Positions 52,454 through 60,261 of a stretch of DNA of 64,000 bases are shown here, piece by piece. Within the stretch, counting starts at the first letter, position 1. Each line of letters starts with the position of its first letter. A program made the position numbers and the translations under genes. The notes beneath the pieces were generated by a model that was not told where the DNA came from, did no database searches, and saw only the letters and a list, made by a program, of their open reading frames with translations. The stretch comes from Mycobacterium sp. E183 (lineage in GTDB: Bacteria; Actinomycetota; Actinomycetes; Mycobacteriales; Mycobacteriaceae), in assembly GCF_001667735.1 (NCBI RefSeq), contig NZ_LZJN01000106.1:1-64000 (forward strand). The letters are read 5' to 3'.

Positions 52454-53080
52454 TCAGCGCACGCCCGGCACCCCTTCGCGTCCTGCCACCGACCTTCCGT
52501 CGCCGGTGTCGAACGCCTCGATGACGACATCGTGATCCTGGTAGCGGCCCAGCGACGTCAGCCCGGGTGTCCCCGCGATGACGGCGTGGGCCGCGTCGCC
52601 GGTGAGTGGGTAGTCGGTCACGTCGTGACGCCAATGCGCGGCGAGGATCATTGCGCCGCGCTCCAGCCGGGGAAATTCGCGACGCAGCACCGCGGTGAGT
52701 GTTTCAGGCGCCAGGTAGTAGGCGACCTCGCTGAGTACCACCAGGTCGAACGGCCCCGCGGGCCACGCCGCGTCCAGCGACGACCGGGTCAGCGTCACCC
52801 TGTCGCGACAGCCGGCCCGCCGCAGGCGGGCGTCGGCGCCGCGAAGCGCGGCATCGGCGACGTCGACGGCCGTCACGTGGTCGCAGCGCTCCGCCAGCCG
52901 CGCGGTCAACGTGCCGATGGAGCAGCCCGGCTCGAAGGCGTGCCGATACCGGAGGGCTGGCAACAGCGCCAGGGTGATCGCGTACTTGCGTTGCTCGTAC
53001 CACCGCGTCGAGAGCTGCCAGGGATCGTCGGTGCCGACGTACATCCGGTCGAAGTAGGCGTCGGGCAGCCGCGTGGTCAC
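52454..53080 (-). CDS. NodS-like SAM-dependent methyltransferase
   Basis: The 208-residue class I methyltransferase begins PDAYFDRMYVGTDDPWQLST and has the SAM motif HAFEPGCSIGTLTARLAERC, the acidic loop VTAVDVADAAL and motif DLVVLSEVAYYL. This matches the NodS family, known for N-methylating aminosugars of Nod factor. Its start overlaps the PIG-L deacetylase stop by 4 bp (ATGA), and a deacetylase that frees an amino group followed by an N-methyltransferase is a sensible pair. It is the last gene of the four-gene operon. Confidence 0.87.
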   Translation of the reverse strand: MTTRLPDAYFDRMYVGTDDPWQLSTRWYEQRKYAITLALLPALRYRHAFEPGCSIGTLTARLAERCDHVTAVDVADAALRGADARLRRAGCRDRVTLTRSSLDAAWPAGPFDLVVLSEVAYYLAPETLTAVLRREFPRLERGAMILAAHWRHDVTDYPLTGDAAHAVIAGTPGLTSLGRYQDHDVVIEAFDTGDGRSVAGREGVPGVR

Positions 53081-53850
53081 CGGAAGACCACTTCCCCCAC
53101 GGTGAGCAGGCGCTGCAGGACGAACGGCGGCAAGACGGGTGGTGTTTCACCGCGACCGGGCCGCAACTGACTCCGATAGCACTGCGCCGCTTGGCGTTTG
53201 CGGTTGACGGCCCAACCCGGGGCGGGAACCGATCTGGCGCGGTCCCACGGCACCGCGGGGTCGGCCGGAGCGGCCCAGTGCCACATCCAGACCGGATATT
53301 CCAGCAACGCGACGCCGGTGCGCACGCATGCCGCCACGGCCGCGCGGCCCACGGCTTCGTGGTCCGGATGTCCATCGCCTCGCCAGGTGGCGGCGCACCA
53401 GGTGTCGGGGCCCGCCGTCCGCAATATCCCCACCAACGCCTCGGTGAGCCGATCCTGGTGGTTGGCCAGCTCGCCGTCGGGCAATCCTAGCCGGACCGGC
53501 GGAGCGGAACCCAAAATACTTGTGGCCCTGCGGAGTTCGTATCGACGGGTGGTGGACAGCCGAATCCGGCCGGACAGCGTCGCGCCCGGCTGGGCGGCAC
53601 CGCCGTCGCTGACCGACACCACCCGGACGTCGACCCCCGCCGCCGCCAAGTGTGCGATGGTCGCGCCCAGGCCGAAGGTTTCGTCATCGGGGTGGGCCGC
53701 CACGACGATCAGGCGTCGGCATCCGGCGAGGTCGAGCGCGGGCAGGGGAGCGCGCTCAAACGCGGCTAGCCACAGGGGTGCTGGGGTGCCGCCGGAGGTC
53801 AGCGGCTTGGCCGCGAACCTGGCGCTGTTGCTGATCGGCGCGGTCCTCAC
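53077..53850 (-). CDS. PIG-L/LmbE-family N-deacetylase
   Basis: The 257-residue zinc deacetylase has the family motif LIVVAAHPDDETFGLGATIA (AHPDDE), and a later HPDHEAVGRAAVAAC segment supplying the third zinc ligand. Relatives remove acetyl groups from N-acetylglucosaminyl lipids or pseudo-disaccharides, such as MshB of mycothiol synthesis. The GTG at 53850 lies 7 bases after the stop of the dehydrogenase-like gene. In this operon the likely substrate is the product of the adjacent glycosyltransferase. Confidence 0.9.
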   Translation of the reverse strand: MRTAPISNSARFAAKPLTSGGTPAPLWLAAFERAPLPALDLAGCRRLIVVAAHPDDETFGLGATIAHLAAAGVDVRVVSVSDGGAAQPGATLSGRIRLSTTRRYELRRATSILGSAPPVRLGLPDGELANHQDRLTEALVGILRTAGPDTWCAATWRGDGHPDHEAVGRAAVAACVRTGVALLEYPVWMWHWAAPADPAVPWDRARSVPAPGWAVNRKRQAAQCYRSQLRPGRGETPPVLPPFVLQRLLTVGEVVFR

Positions 53851-53857
53851 GGCGTCC

Positions 53858-54799
53858 TCAACGCTGGCTGCCCGCGAGCCGCCCGAGCTCGGCGAGGTCG
53901 CGCTCGGCGTGGCTTTGCCGAATGTAGATGCTCAGGTCGGCGACCCGTTGGGCGTGCCGACCATCCTGGCAGAGTGGCCCCGGGCCCAAGGCGCGGCCGG
54001 TGCGGGTGATGGCTTCATCGACCGCGTGCTCCACCACCGTGCGCACGCGACGGGCCAGCAGTTGAGCGGTGCCGGTACGGTCGAACGGGTCGGCGTCGAC
54101 CTGCGCCGCCGCGGCGGCCAGCATCGCGTCGCCGGCGGCCAGCGCGGCGTCGACGGCGCCGAGATGGGCCAGCGAATAGGCATCGGCGGATTCGCTCTTA
54201 GCGCAACGGTATAGCGGATCTGCGACGCGGCGTGCGCCCCCGAGCCAACAGGCGGCCACCCCGATCGCGCCGTGCCAGAACCCGGGCCGGTCCAGGTAGT
54301 CGCCGGGGTCGCCGACCGCGACGGCGTGGGTGTTGGTGAACTGCACGGGCCGCGTATCGCTGCCGGCCATGCCGGCGTTCCACCAGGTGCTGGGCAGCGG
54401 TTTCACGCTCCCGTCAGTCACCTGGACGGCGAACAACCCCCGCGTGCCGTCCTCCAGCCGGGCGGTCACCAGAGCGTGGGTGCAGAACCCGGCGCCCGAG
54501 CACCACACCTTGGTGCCCGCGAGTGTGAATGCACCGTGGGTGTCGGTGGCGGTGAGCACCGCGTCCGGGGACTCCGCGGCCCAAACTCCCCACAGTTGGC
54601 CGGATTCCGGTGGCTTACCGCCCAACTCGTGAAGAATCGCGACCGCATCGACGTGCGCTTCGGCGACCCTGGCCGCCACGATGTTCTCTTCGGCCAGCGA
54701 CGAGAGCCGTTGCCAGCGCTCGGCGGTGCGCCCGGAGGCGGGCAGTGGGAGCTCGAGTCGTTCCGACTCCAGCCAATGCCTGACCAGTCCCGCCGTCAC
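53858..54799 (-). CDS. Acyl-CoA dehydrogenase-like flavoprotein
   Basis: The 313-residue protein resembles the middle and C-terminal parts of acyl-CoA dehydrogenases: LWGVWAAESPDAVLTATDTH, FTLAGTKVWCSGAGFCTHAL, and a helical domain ending DGRHAQRVADLSIYIRQSHA. It is about 70 residues shorter than usual and the catalytic Glu is not obvious, so it may be a divergent oxidase or dehydrogenase acting on an N-acyl or sugar intermediate. The GTG at 54799 overlaps the glycosyltransferase stop by 4 bp (GTGA). Confidence 0.82.
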   Translation of the reverse strand: MTAGLVRHWLESERLELPLPASGRTAERWQRLSSLAEENIVAARVAEAHVDAVAILHELGGKPPESGQLWGVWAAESPDAVLTATDTHGAFTLAGTKVWCSGAGFCTHALVTARLEDGTRGLFAVQVTDGSVKPLPSTWWNAGMAGSDTRPVQFTNTHAVAVGDPGDYLDRPGFWHGAIGVAACWLGGARRVADPLYRCAKSESADAYSLAHLGAVDAALAAGDAMLAAAAAQVDADPFDRTGTAQLLARRVRTVVEHAVDEAITRTGRALGPGPLCQDGRHAQRVADLSIYIRQSHAERDLAELGRLAGSQR

Positions 54800-55539
54800 G
54801 CGCAATCACCCGCCGCCGATCTCCCCAGTTGCCTGAGGTGGTGAGCGAACCCGTGTGGCGCCCGAGCCTGGGTTCGCGCCGACGTGATGACGGAGAGTTC
54901 GGTGTCGCGGTGAACGCGGTAGCCGGCGGCCTCGAACCGCTCGACCAGGTCGGAATCCTCGCCGGAGGCGAGCGTGCGAAAGCCGCCGACGCGCCAGTAG
55001 GCCCGTGCGCTGAAACCCATGTTGGCGCCGTGTATGTGGTCGTGTTGGTCGCGCCGGTAAAGCGGGTTCGCTTGGTAGGACTGCAAATAGCGGTTGACGA
55101 CTTCGGCGCCGTGGTGGCGCCAGTCGGTGACTCGCACCACGCCCAGCACCATGTCGGCCCGCGCCCGGAGTTGGTGCACCAGCCAGTCGGGGTCGACTCT
55201 GCTATCCGCATCGGTGGTGGCGTACCAGCACCGGTCGGGGTCCCCGACCAGCGACCGCGCGTAACCGAACCCGACCGCCCGCGCCGTGCCGACGTTGTGC
55301 GCCTCGACGCTGATGAAGTGCACATCGGGCCCGTACTCGCCGGCCAACTCGGCACTGCCGTCGTCGCAGTCGTCAAGCACCACAACGACGGTGACCGGGA
55401 TGGGGGCGCACAGGGCGGCGGTGAGGACGGCGCGCAGGCAGGCCGGCAGCTTCGCCCGCTCGTTGCAGGCGGGGATTACGACGGCGGCGGCTTCGTAGGC
55501 GCCGAGCCAAGCGGTTGACACCTCGAAAGATTTTCCCAA
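54796..55539 (-). CDS. Family 2 glycosyltransferase
   Basis: The 247-residue GT2 enzyme opens AAAVVIPACNERAKLPACLR and has the nucleotide-sugar motif VVVLDDCDDGSAELAGEYG and the DxD-equivalent YATTDADSRVDPDWL, then FSARAYWRVGGFRTLASGED with the catalytic ED. No membrane helix is seen. It is the first gene of the operon GT2, acyl-CoA-dehydrogenase-like, PIG-L and NodS-like methyltransferase. The start is a TTG at 55539, with GTG at 55521 as the alternative; neither has a strong ribosome site. Confidence 0.87.
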   Translation of the reverse strand: MGKSFEVSTAWLGAYEAAAVVIPACNERAKLPACLRAVLTAALCAPIPVTVVVVLDDCDDGSAELAGEYGPDVHFISVEAHNVGTARAVGFGYARSLVGDPDRCWYATTDADSRVDPDWLVHQLRARADMVLGVVRVTDWRHHGAEVVNRYLQSYQANPLYRRDQHDHIHGANMGFSARAYWRVGGFRTLASGEDSDLVERFEAAGYRVHRDTELSVITSARTQARAPHGFAHHLRQLGRSAAGDCA

Positions 55540-55588
55540 TTGGGGGCAGATTAAACGGGCTTACCAATCTCCGGCCGCGTTAGCGCAG

Positions 55589-55613
55589 GTTGCACTGGCC
55601 GTCGGCCGGGTAT
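55589..55613 (+). promoter_or_regulatory. SigF-type promoter before the nucleotidyltransferase-like gene
   Basis: GTTG (55589-55592), 15 bases, GGGTAT (55608-55613). The start codon at 55626 is only 12 bases after the -10, so the message may be nearly leaderless. Confidence 0.58.
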
Positions 55614-55625
55614 GACTTGGGCACC

Positions 55626-56201
55626 ATGGGACCGATCGAGACCCACGTCGACGCACCCGCTTCCAGCATGCAGCTGCGGGAAGCGCTGCGCGGCGCCGCG
55701 TCGGCGCTGAAGGAGAACGGCCCCCGCTTCGCGCTGGCGGGCAGCTACGCGTTGTGGGCCTACGGTGCGCCGGAGCCCACCCATGACGTGGACCTGGTGG
55801 TGGCCGAGTCGGACGTGGAGGACGCCGTCGCGACGCTGCGCAATGCGGGCTTCGCCATCGAGCGTCCCCCGGAGGATTGGCTTTTCAAGGCGCGCACCGG
55901 CGACACGGTGGTGGATGTGCTGCACCGCCTCAACGGCGTGCGGGTGGAGTCGTCCACGCTGGACTGCGCCGAGCAGCACGACGTGCTCGCCGTCAGGATG
56001 CCCGTGCTACCGCCGACGATGGTGCTCGTCCAGCAACTTCGCGCCCTGGGCGAGCACTACTGCGACTTCGCCAGGCTGCTGCCGGCCGTGCGCGCCGTCC
56101 GCGAGCAGCTGGACTGGGAGCGGATCCGGGCGCGCACCGCCGACAACGATTACGCGGTCGCCTTCCTGGTGCTGGCCGAGCGGCTCGGCCTCACTCAGTG
56201 A
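55626..56201 (+). CDS. Nucleotidyltransferase-fold protein
   Basis: The 191-residue protein has the minimal nucleotidyltransferase signature: FALAGSYALWAYGAPEPTHD followed by VDLVV (GS ... hDhDh), and a helical second part (LPPTMVLVQQLRALGEHYCD). It resembles the AbiEii/DUF1814-type group or small polymerase-beta-like proteins, some of which are toxins. No antitoxin gene is adjacent: the convergent Rho-N-like gene overlaps its end by 7 bp and is on the other strand. A SigF-type promoter lies just upstream. Activity is uncertain. Confidence 0.75.
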   Translation: MGPIETHVDAPASSMQLREALRGAASALKENGPRFALAGSYALWAYGAPEPTHDVDLVVAESDVEDAVATLRNAGFAIERPPEDWLFKARTGDTVVDVLHRLNGVRVESSTLDCAEQHDVLAVRMPVLPPTMVLVQQLRALGEHYCDFARLLPAVRAVREQLDWERIRARTADNDYAVAFLVLAERLGLTQ

Positions 56202-56452
56202 TTGCGCAGCTTGGCTACCAGCTTGTCCTTCGTCAGGTTCGAATACCCTGACATGCCAAGCTCTTTCGCCCGCTTCCTCAACTGTGGGACGGTCCAGTCC
56301 TGATACGACCCGGACTTCCCGCCCTTGCGCGAAACCGAGGACTTGCCCCGCGCGGCGGCCGCGTTGGAGATGCGGGCCGCCTTTTCCTTGGAGTCACCCT
56401 GCTTGCGCAGGTCCTTGTACAACTTTTCGTTCTTGATCGACGAGTTCGGCAT
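56195..56452 (-). CDS. Small Rho-N/SAP-like nucleic-acid-binding protein
   Basis: The 85-residue basic protein begins PNSSIKNEKLYKDLRKQGDS and ends with a Rho N-terminal/SAP-like helix-loop-helix (DWTVPQLRKRAKELGMSGYS, then NLTKDKLVAKLRNH). The middle is rich in Lys, Arg and Ser. Such proteins probably bind DNA or RNA in stress. CAGGAGGGTG precedes the ATG. A SigF-type promoter lies upstream on the minus strand. Confidence 0.84.
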   Translation of the reverse strand: MPNSSIKNEKLYKDLRKQGDSKEKAARISNAAAARGKSSVSRKGGKSGSYQDWTVPQLRKRAKELGMSGYSNLTKDKLVAKLRNH

Positions 56453-56488
56453 GATTCACCCTCCTGTCCGCGACCAGACAACTCAGGG

Positions 56489-56513
56489 TGCCCGCCGCGG
56501 CCGCGGTGAAAAC
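56489..56513 (-). promoter_or_regulatory. SigF-type promoter before the Rho-N-like gene
   Basis: On the minus strand: GTTT (56513-56510), 16 bases, GGGCA (56493-56489). The gene starts 36 bases downstream. Confidence 0.55.
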
Positions 56514-56545
56514 CCAGGTCTGCGAATCCCCGACAGCTATCCCGC

Positions 56546-56583
56546 GCGGAGTTGAATACCTACTGCGGAGTTGAATACCTACT
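56546..56583 (+). repeat. Perfect 19-bp tandem direct repeat before cheB
   Basis: GCGGAGTTGAATACCTACT occurs twice head to tail (56546-56564 and 56565-56583), 23 bp before the CheB-like ATG. GTTG in the second copy, 18 bases and GGGTAG (56592-56597) could be a stretched SigF-type promoter. A tandem operator for an activator is the other reading. Confidence 0.75.
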
Positions 56584-56606
56584 ATTGATGCGGGTAGTCG
56601 AAAGTG

Positions 56607-57614
56607 ATGACTGACGAATCCGGCGGCTTGCGTGGCGTGGTGGCGATCGGCGCCTCCGCGGGGGGAGTGGAGGCGCTGTCGAAGCTGGCGGCGGGTTTGT
56701 CCGCCGATGTGCCGTACGCCTACCTGGTGACCCTGCACATTCCCGCCGGCGCGCCGAGCGTGTTGGCTCGCATCGTCGACCGCAGCGGGCCGTTGCCGGC
56801 CGTCACCGCGGAGGACGGCGCCAAACTCGAACCCGCGCGAATTTACGTCGCCCCGCCCGATCGACATCTGCTGGCTGCCGACCACCGCGTGGTCCTCTCG
56901 CAGGGCCCGACCGAGAACGGGCACCGGCCGGCGATCAACGCGCTGTTCCGCTCGGTCGCCCTGGCATTCGGGCCCCGCGCGATCGGAGTCGTGCTCTCGG
57001 GCGTGCTCGACGACGGTGTGCTCGGCCTGGGTGCCATTCGGTCCCGCGGCGGTACCACCATCGGCCAATCACCCGACGACGCGTTGTTCCCCGCCATGCC
57101 GGCCAACGCGCGCGACGCCGGCGTGCTGGATCATGATGCGGCGGCCGCCGACATCGGCGCGGTCCTCAAAGAGCTGTCGCACCAGAAGACCAAGGACCCC
57201 AACATGGAACGCGACGCCGCGATGGAGCTCGAAAACCGGATCGCCATGATGTCGCGGTTTTCGACCGACTTCGACACCCAACAGCTCGGCACCCCGTCCG
57301 GGTACACCTGCCCGGACTGCAACGGCTCCCTGGTGTCCATCAGCGAAGGCAACTTCCGCTGCCAGGTGGGGCACGCCTGGACGGCCGACGCGCTGCTGGC
57401 CGCGCGGGACACCGAGGTCGACGGCGCGCTGTGGGTGGCGCTGCGCAGCCTGCAGGAGAAGGCCCGATTGGCGCGGCAATTGGCGGACAAGGCTGGACCC
57501 GGTCCCCTGAAGATGCGTTACAGCGGCCTCGCCGAAGAAACCGAACGGGCGCTGGCGGTGCTCAGCGACCGGTTGTCGGCCACCGCTCCGCACGGCGGTG
57601 ATGGCGGTGACTGA
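56607..57614 (+). CDS. CheB-type methylesterase with zinc-ribbon extension
   Basis: The 335-residue protein has a CheB catalytic domain with Ser in AIGASAGGVEALSKL, His in VTLHIPAGAPS and Asp in VLSGVLDDGVLGLG, but no N-terminal receiver domain. After residue 195 comes an extension with a probable zinc ribbon (YTCPDCNGSLVSISEGNFRC then QVGHAW) and a helix. CheB proteins remove methyl groups from glutamates of chemoreceptors; none are in this window. The ATG at 56607 follows a 19-bp tandem repeat. The next gene overlaps its end by 14 bp. Confidence 0.86.
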   Translation: MTDESGGLRGVVAIGASAGGVEALSKLAAGLSADVPYAYLVTLHIPAGAPSVLARIVDRSGPLPAVTAEDGAKLEPARIYVAPPDRHLLAADHRVVLSQGPTENGHRPAINALFRSVALAFGPRAIGVVLSGVLDDGVLGLGAIRSRGGTTIGQSPDDALFPAMPANARDAGVLDHDAAAADIGAVLKELSHQKTKDPNMERDAAMELENRIAMMSRFSTDFDTQQLGTPSGYTCPDCNGSLVSISEGNFRCQVGHAWTADALLAARDTEVDGALWVALRSLQEKARLARQLADKAGPGPLKMRYSGLAEETERALAVLSDRLSATAPHGGDGGD

Positions 57615-58359
57615 GTCGGCCATCCGCATCGCCGCCGAAGAACAACAGGACATGCCGATCCTGGTGGCGGACGGCGTGCTGGACAGCTCCACGTATCGCG
57701 GCCTGCGCGACATCGTGATCAAGGCCGCGCTGGACGAGCCCCGCGCGGTCATCGTCGACGTCGACCGGCTCACCGTGCCGACGGCCTCTGCCTGGACCGT
57801 TTTCACCAGCGCTCGCTGGCACGTCAGCACCTGGCCCGACGTACCCATCCTGCTCGTGTCCGCGGAACCGTCCGTCCGGCGGGCGATCATCGGGGTCGGG
57901 GTGGCCCGCTACGTGCCCGTCCACGCGAGCCGCGAGCTGGCGCTGGATGCCGTGCGCGGCCGGGCGCTGCAGATCAGGCGCCGCGCGCGCACCGAGCTGC
58001 CCCGTTCGGACGGCACCCTGGGGATGGCCCGAACCGTCGTCACCGACTGGCTCACCGAATGGGACCGGCGCGCGGTGATTCCCATCGCGACCACCGTGGC
58101 CACCGTCTTCATCGAAAACGTGCTCCACCACACCGAGAGTGCCCCGGTGCTAATCGTCGAAAGCCATCGCGAGGCCGTCACCGTCGCCGTACAGGACGCC
58201 AGCGACCAGTTGCCGGTCCGGCACGAGGACGGCCGGCGCGGCGCGGAAACCGTGTCCGGTCTGGCCATCGTTTCCGCGCTGTGCCGGACGTGGGGCGCCA
58301 CCCCCACCTCGTCCGGCAAGACCGTCTGGGCGATGGTCGGTCACGACGATCGATTCTGA
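57601..58359 (+). CDS. STAS-like and HATPase fusion, possible anti-sigma regulator
   Basis: The 252-residue protein joins an N-terminal STAS-like domain (about 15-115; DGVLDSSTYRGLRDIVIKAA, VIVDVDRLTVPTASAWTVF, with Ser at the STAS phosphosite position) and a C-terminal HATPase of the RsbW type (VATVFIENVLHHTESAPVLI, VAVQDASDQLPVR, GLAIVSALCRTWG). RsbW-type ATPases bind and phosphorylate STAS proteins and hold sigma factors. It lies between CheB and CheR, overlapping CheB by 14 bp, so a methylation-linked partner switch is a reasonable inference. The ATG at 57601 is chosen; GTG at 57598 or 57607 is possible. Confidence 0.78.
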   Translation: MAVTESAIRIAAEEQQDMPILVADGVLDSSTYRGLRDIVIKAALDEPRAVIVDVDRLTVPTASAWTVFTSARWHVSTWPDVPILLVSAEPSVRRAIIGVGVARYVPVHASRELALDAVRGRALQIRRRARTELPRSDGTLGMARTVVTDWLTEWDRRAVIPIATTVATVFIENVLHHTESAPVLIVESHREAVTVAVQDASDQLPVRHEDGRRGAETVSGLAIVSALCRTWGATPTSSGKTVWAMVGHDDRF

Positions 58360-58414
58360 CGACCGCGAGTAGTGTTCAAGTCCTTCGGCCAGGCTCGATG
58401 CGGACGGGACTTGA

Positions 58415-60256
58415 ATGGACGGCACGACTGACGAGGCTTTCGAGGCCCTGCTGCGCTACATGCGCGATTCGCGGGGCTTCGACTTCACGGGGTACAAGCG
58501 CACGTCGCTGATGCGCCGGGTCCGCCACCGAATGGATCAGGCGGGCTACAGCACATTCGAGGAATACCTCGACTTTCTGCAGGCCAGTTCGGACGAATTC
58601 GCGGCCCTGTTCAACACCATCCTGATCAACGTCACCGCCTTCTTTCGCGACCCGGACGCGTGGGAGTACATCGCTTCCGAGGTCATTCCGCGGATGCTGG
58701 CCGAGCGTGGTCCCGGCGATCCGATTCGGGTGTGGAGCGCGGGATGCGCCTCCGGCGAGGAGGCCTACACGCTGGCCATGCTGCTGGCCGAGGCGCTGGG
58801 CGCCGAGGGTTTCCGGCAACGGGTCAAGATCTACGCCACCGACATCGATGAGGACGCGCTGACCGAGGCGCGGGCGGCGTCCTATGACGCCAAGGCCGTC
58901 GAGTCGGTGCCGCCCGATCTCCTGGCGCGCTATTTCGAACAGGTCAACGGCCGCTACGTGTTTCAGAAGGAGTTGCGCCGCGCGGTGATCTTCGGCCGCA
59001 ACGATCTGGTCAAGGATGCGCCCATCTCCCGCGTCGACCTGCTGGTGTGCCGCAATACGCTCATGTACCTCAACGCCGAGACTCAGCGAAACGTCCTGGG
59101 CCGCTTGCACTTTGCGCTCGCACCGCAGGGCACGCTGTTCCTCGGGCACGCCGAGATGTTGCTCAGCCACGGCGACCGGTTCACGCCGCTGAACCTCAAG
59201 CACCGCATCTTCCGCAAGGCGGTCGGAAGCCACAGCGGGGTCGAGCGCTACGACCCCGCCGGTGCGTTCTACGAACGCAACGTCGACCTCACGGGCCTGA
59301 CGACGGTGCGTGACTTGGCTTTCCGCGCCAGCCCGGTGGCCCAGATCGTGATCACCGGCGAGGACACCGTCGCGATGATCAACCAGCAGGCCGAGGCGCT
59401 GTTCGGGCTCTCGGCCCGCGACATCGGCCGGCTGCTGCGCGACCTCGAAGTCTCCTACCGCCCGGTCGAGCTGCGCGCCTATCTGGAGCAGGCCAAGGTG
59501 GAGCGGCGCTCGGCGCGCATCCAAGACGTCAAGTGGCAGCGACCGGGCGCCGAGACCGTTTGGTTCGAGATCCACGTCAATCCGCTGGTCGACGCCGAGA
59601 ACGGGCTGCTGGGCGTGTCGATCGTGTTCTTCGACGTCAGCGCGACGCGCGCGCTGCTGGACAAGGTGGTCCAGACCAATCGCCAGCTGGAAGTGGCGTA
59701 CGAGGAGTTGCAGTCCACCAACGAGGAACTGGAGACCACCAACGAGGAATTGCAGTCCACCGTGGAGGAATTGGAGACCACCAACGAGGAGCTGCAGTCC
59801 ACCAACGAAGAGCTCGAGACGATGAACGAGGAGCTGCAGTCCACCAACGACGAACTGCACACCATCAACGACATGTTGCGGGAACGCAGCCTCGAACTCG
59901 ACGAGGCGAAGGTCTTCCTCGATTCGCTGGTCGACTCGGTCCAGATGGGCATGGTGGTGGTGGATCGCGAGATGAAGGTGATCCTGTGGAACCGCGGGTG
60001 CGAAGAGCTGTGGGGCCTGCGGTCCGAGGAGGCGGTGGGAACCCGGCTGACCGCCCTGGACATCGGCCTGCCCCTGGACAGCGTGCGGTCCTTGATCGGC
60101 AATGCGTTCGTCGACGCCGACAGTTCCGGTGAGACGGAAGTCGACGCGATCAACCGCCGGGGGCGCCCGACCCGGGTGCGCGTCACGTGCACGTCGTTCC
60201 GGTCGGGTGAGGGCACGGTCGGGGGCGCCCTGTTGCTCATGGAGGTCGTGAGCTAG
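58415..60256 (+). CDS. CheR methyltransferase-PAS hybrid with long coiled coil
   Basis: The 613-residue protein has a CheR N-terminal helical domain and SAM-dependent glutamate methyltransferase (NVTAFFRDPDAWEYI, VWSAGCASGEEAYTLAMLLA, ATDIDEDALTEAR; about residues 1-275), a first PAS domain (about 300-415), a coiled coil built from EELQSTNEELETTN repeats (about 427-485) and a second PAS domain (VQMGMVVVDREMKVILWNRG). Such hybrids occur with CheB in non-chemotactic signalling. There is no histidine kinase domain here. It is transcribed with CheB and the STAS-HATPase gene. Confidence 0.88.
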   Translation: MDGTTDEAFEALLRYMRDSRGFDFTGYKRTSLMRRVRHRMDQAGYSTFEEYLDFLQASSDEFAALFNTILINVTAFFRDPDAWEYIASEVIPRMLAERGPGDPIRVWSAGCASGEEAYTLAMLLAEALGAEGFRQRVKIYATDIDEDALTEARAASYDAKAVESVPPDLLARYFEQVNGRYVFQKELRRAVIFGRNDLVKDAPISRVDLLVCRNTLMYLNAETQRNVLGRLHFALAPQGTLFLGHAEMLLSHGDRFTPLNLKHRIFRKAVGSHSGVERYDPAGAFYERNVDLTGLTTVRDLAFRASPVAQIVITGEDTVAMINQQAEALFGLSARDIGRLLRDLEVSYRPVELRAYLEQAKVERRSARIQDVKWQRPGAETVWFEIHVNPLVDAENGLLGVSIVFFDVSATRALLDKVVQTNRQLEVAYEELQSTNEELETTNEELQSTVEELETTNEELQSTNEELETMNEELQSTNDELHTINDMLRERSLELDEAKVFLDSLVDSVQMGMVVVDREMKVILWNRGCEELWGLRSEEAVGTRLTALDIGLPLDSVRSLIGNAFVDADSSGETEVDAINRRGRPTRVRVTCTSFRSGEGTVGGALLLMEVVS

Positions 60257-60261
60257 CCGCG

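Noticed and set aside
59700-59880. Regular repeats that could suggest a CRISPR array or satellite.
   Set aside because: They encode the EELQSTNEELETTN coiled-coil repeats of the CheR hybrid in frame, with no spacers.
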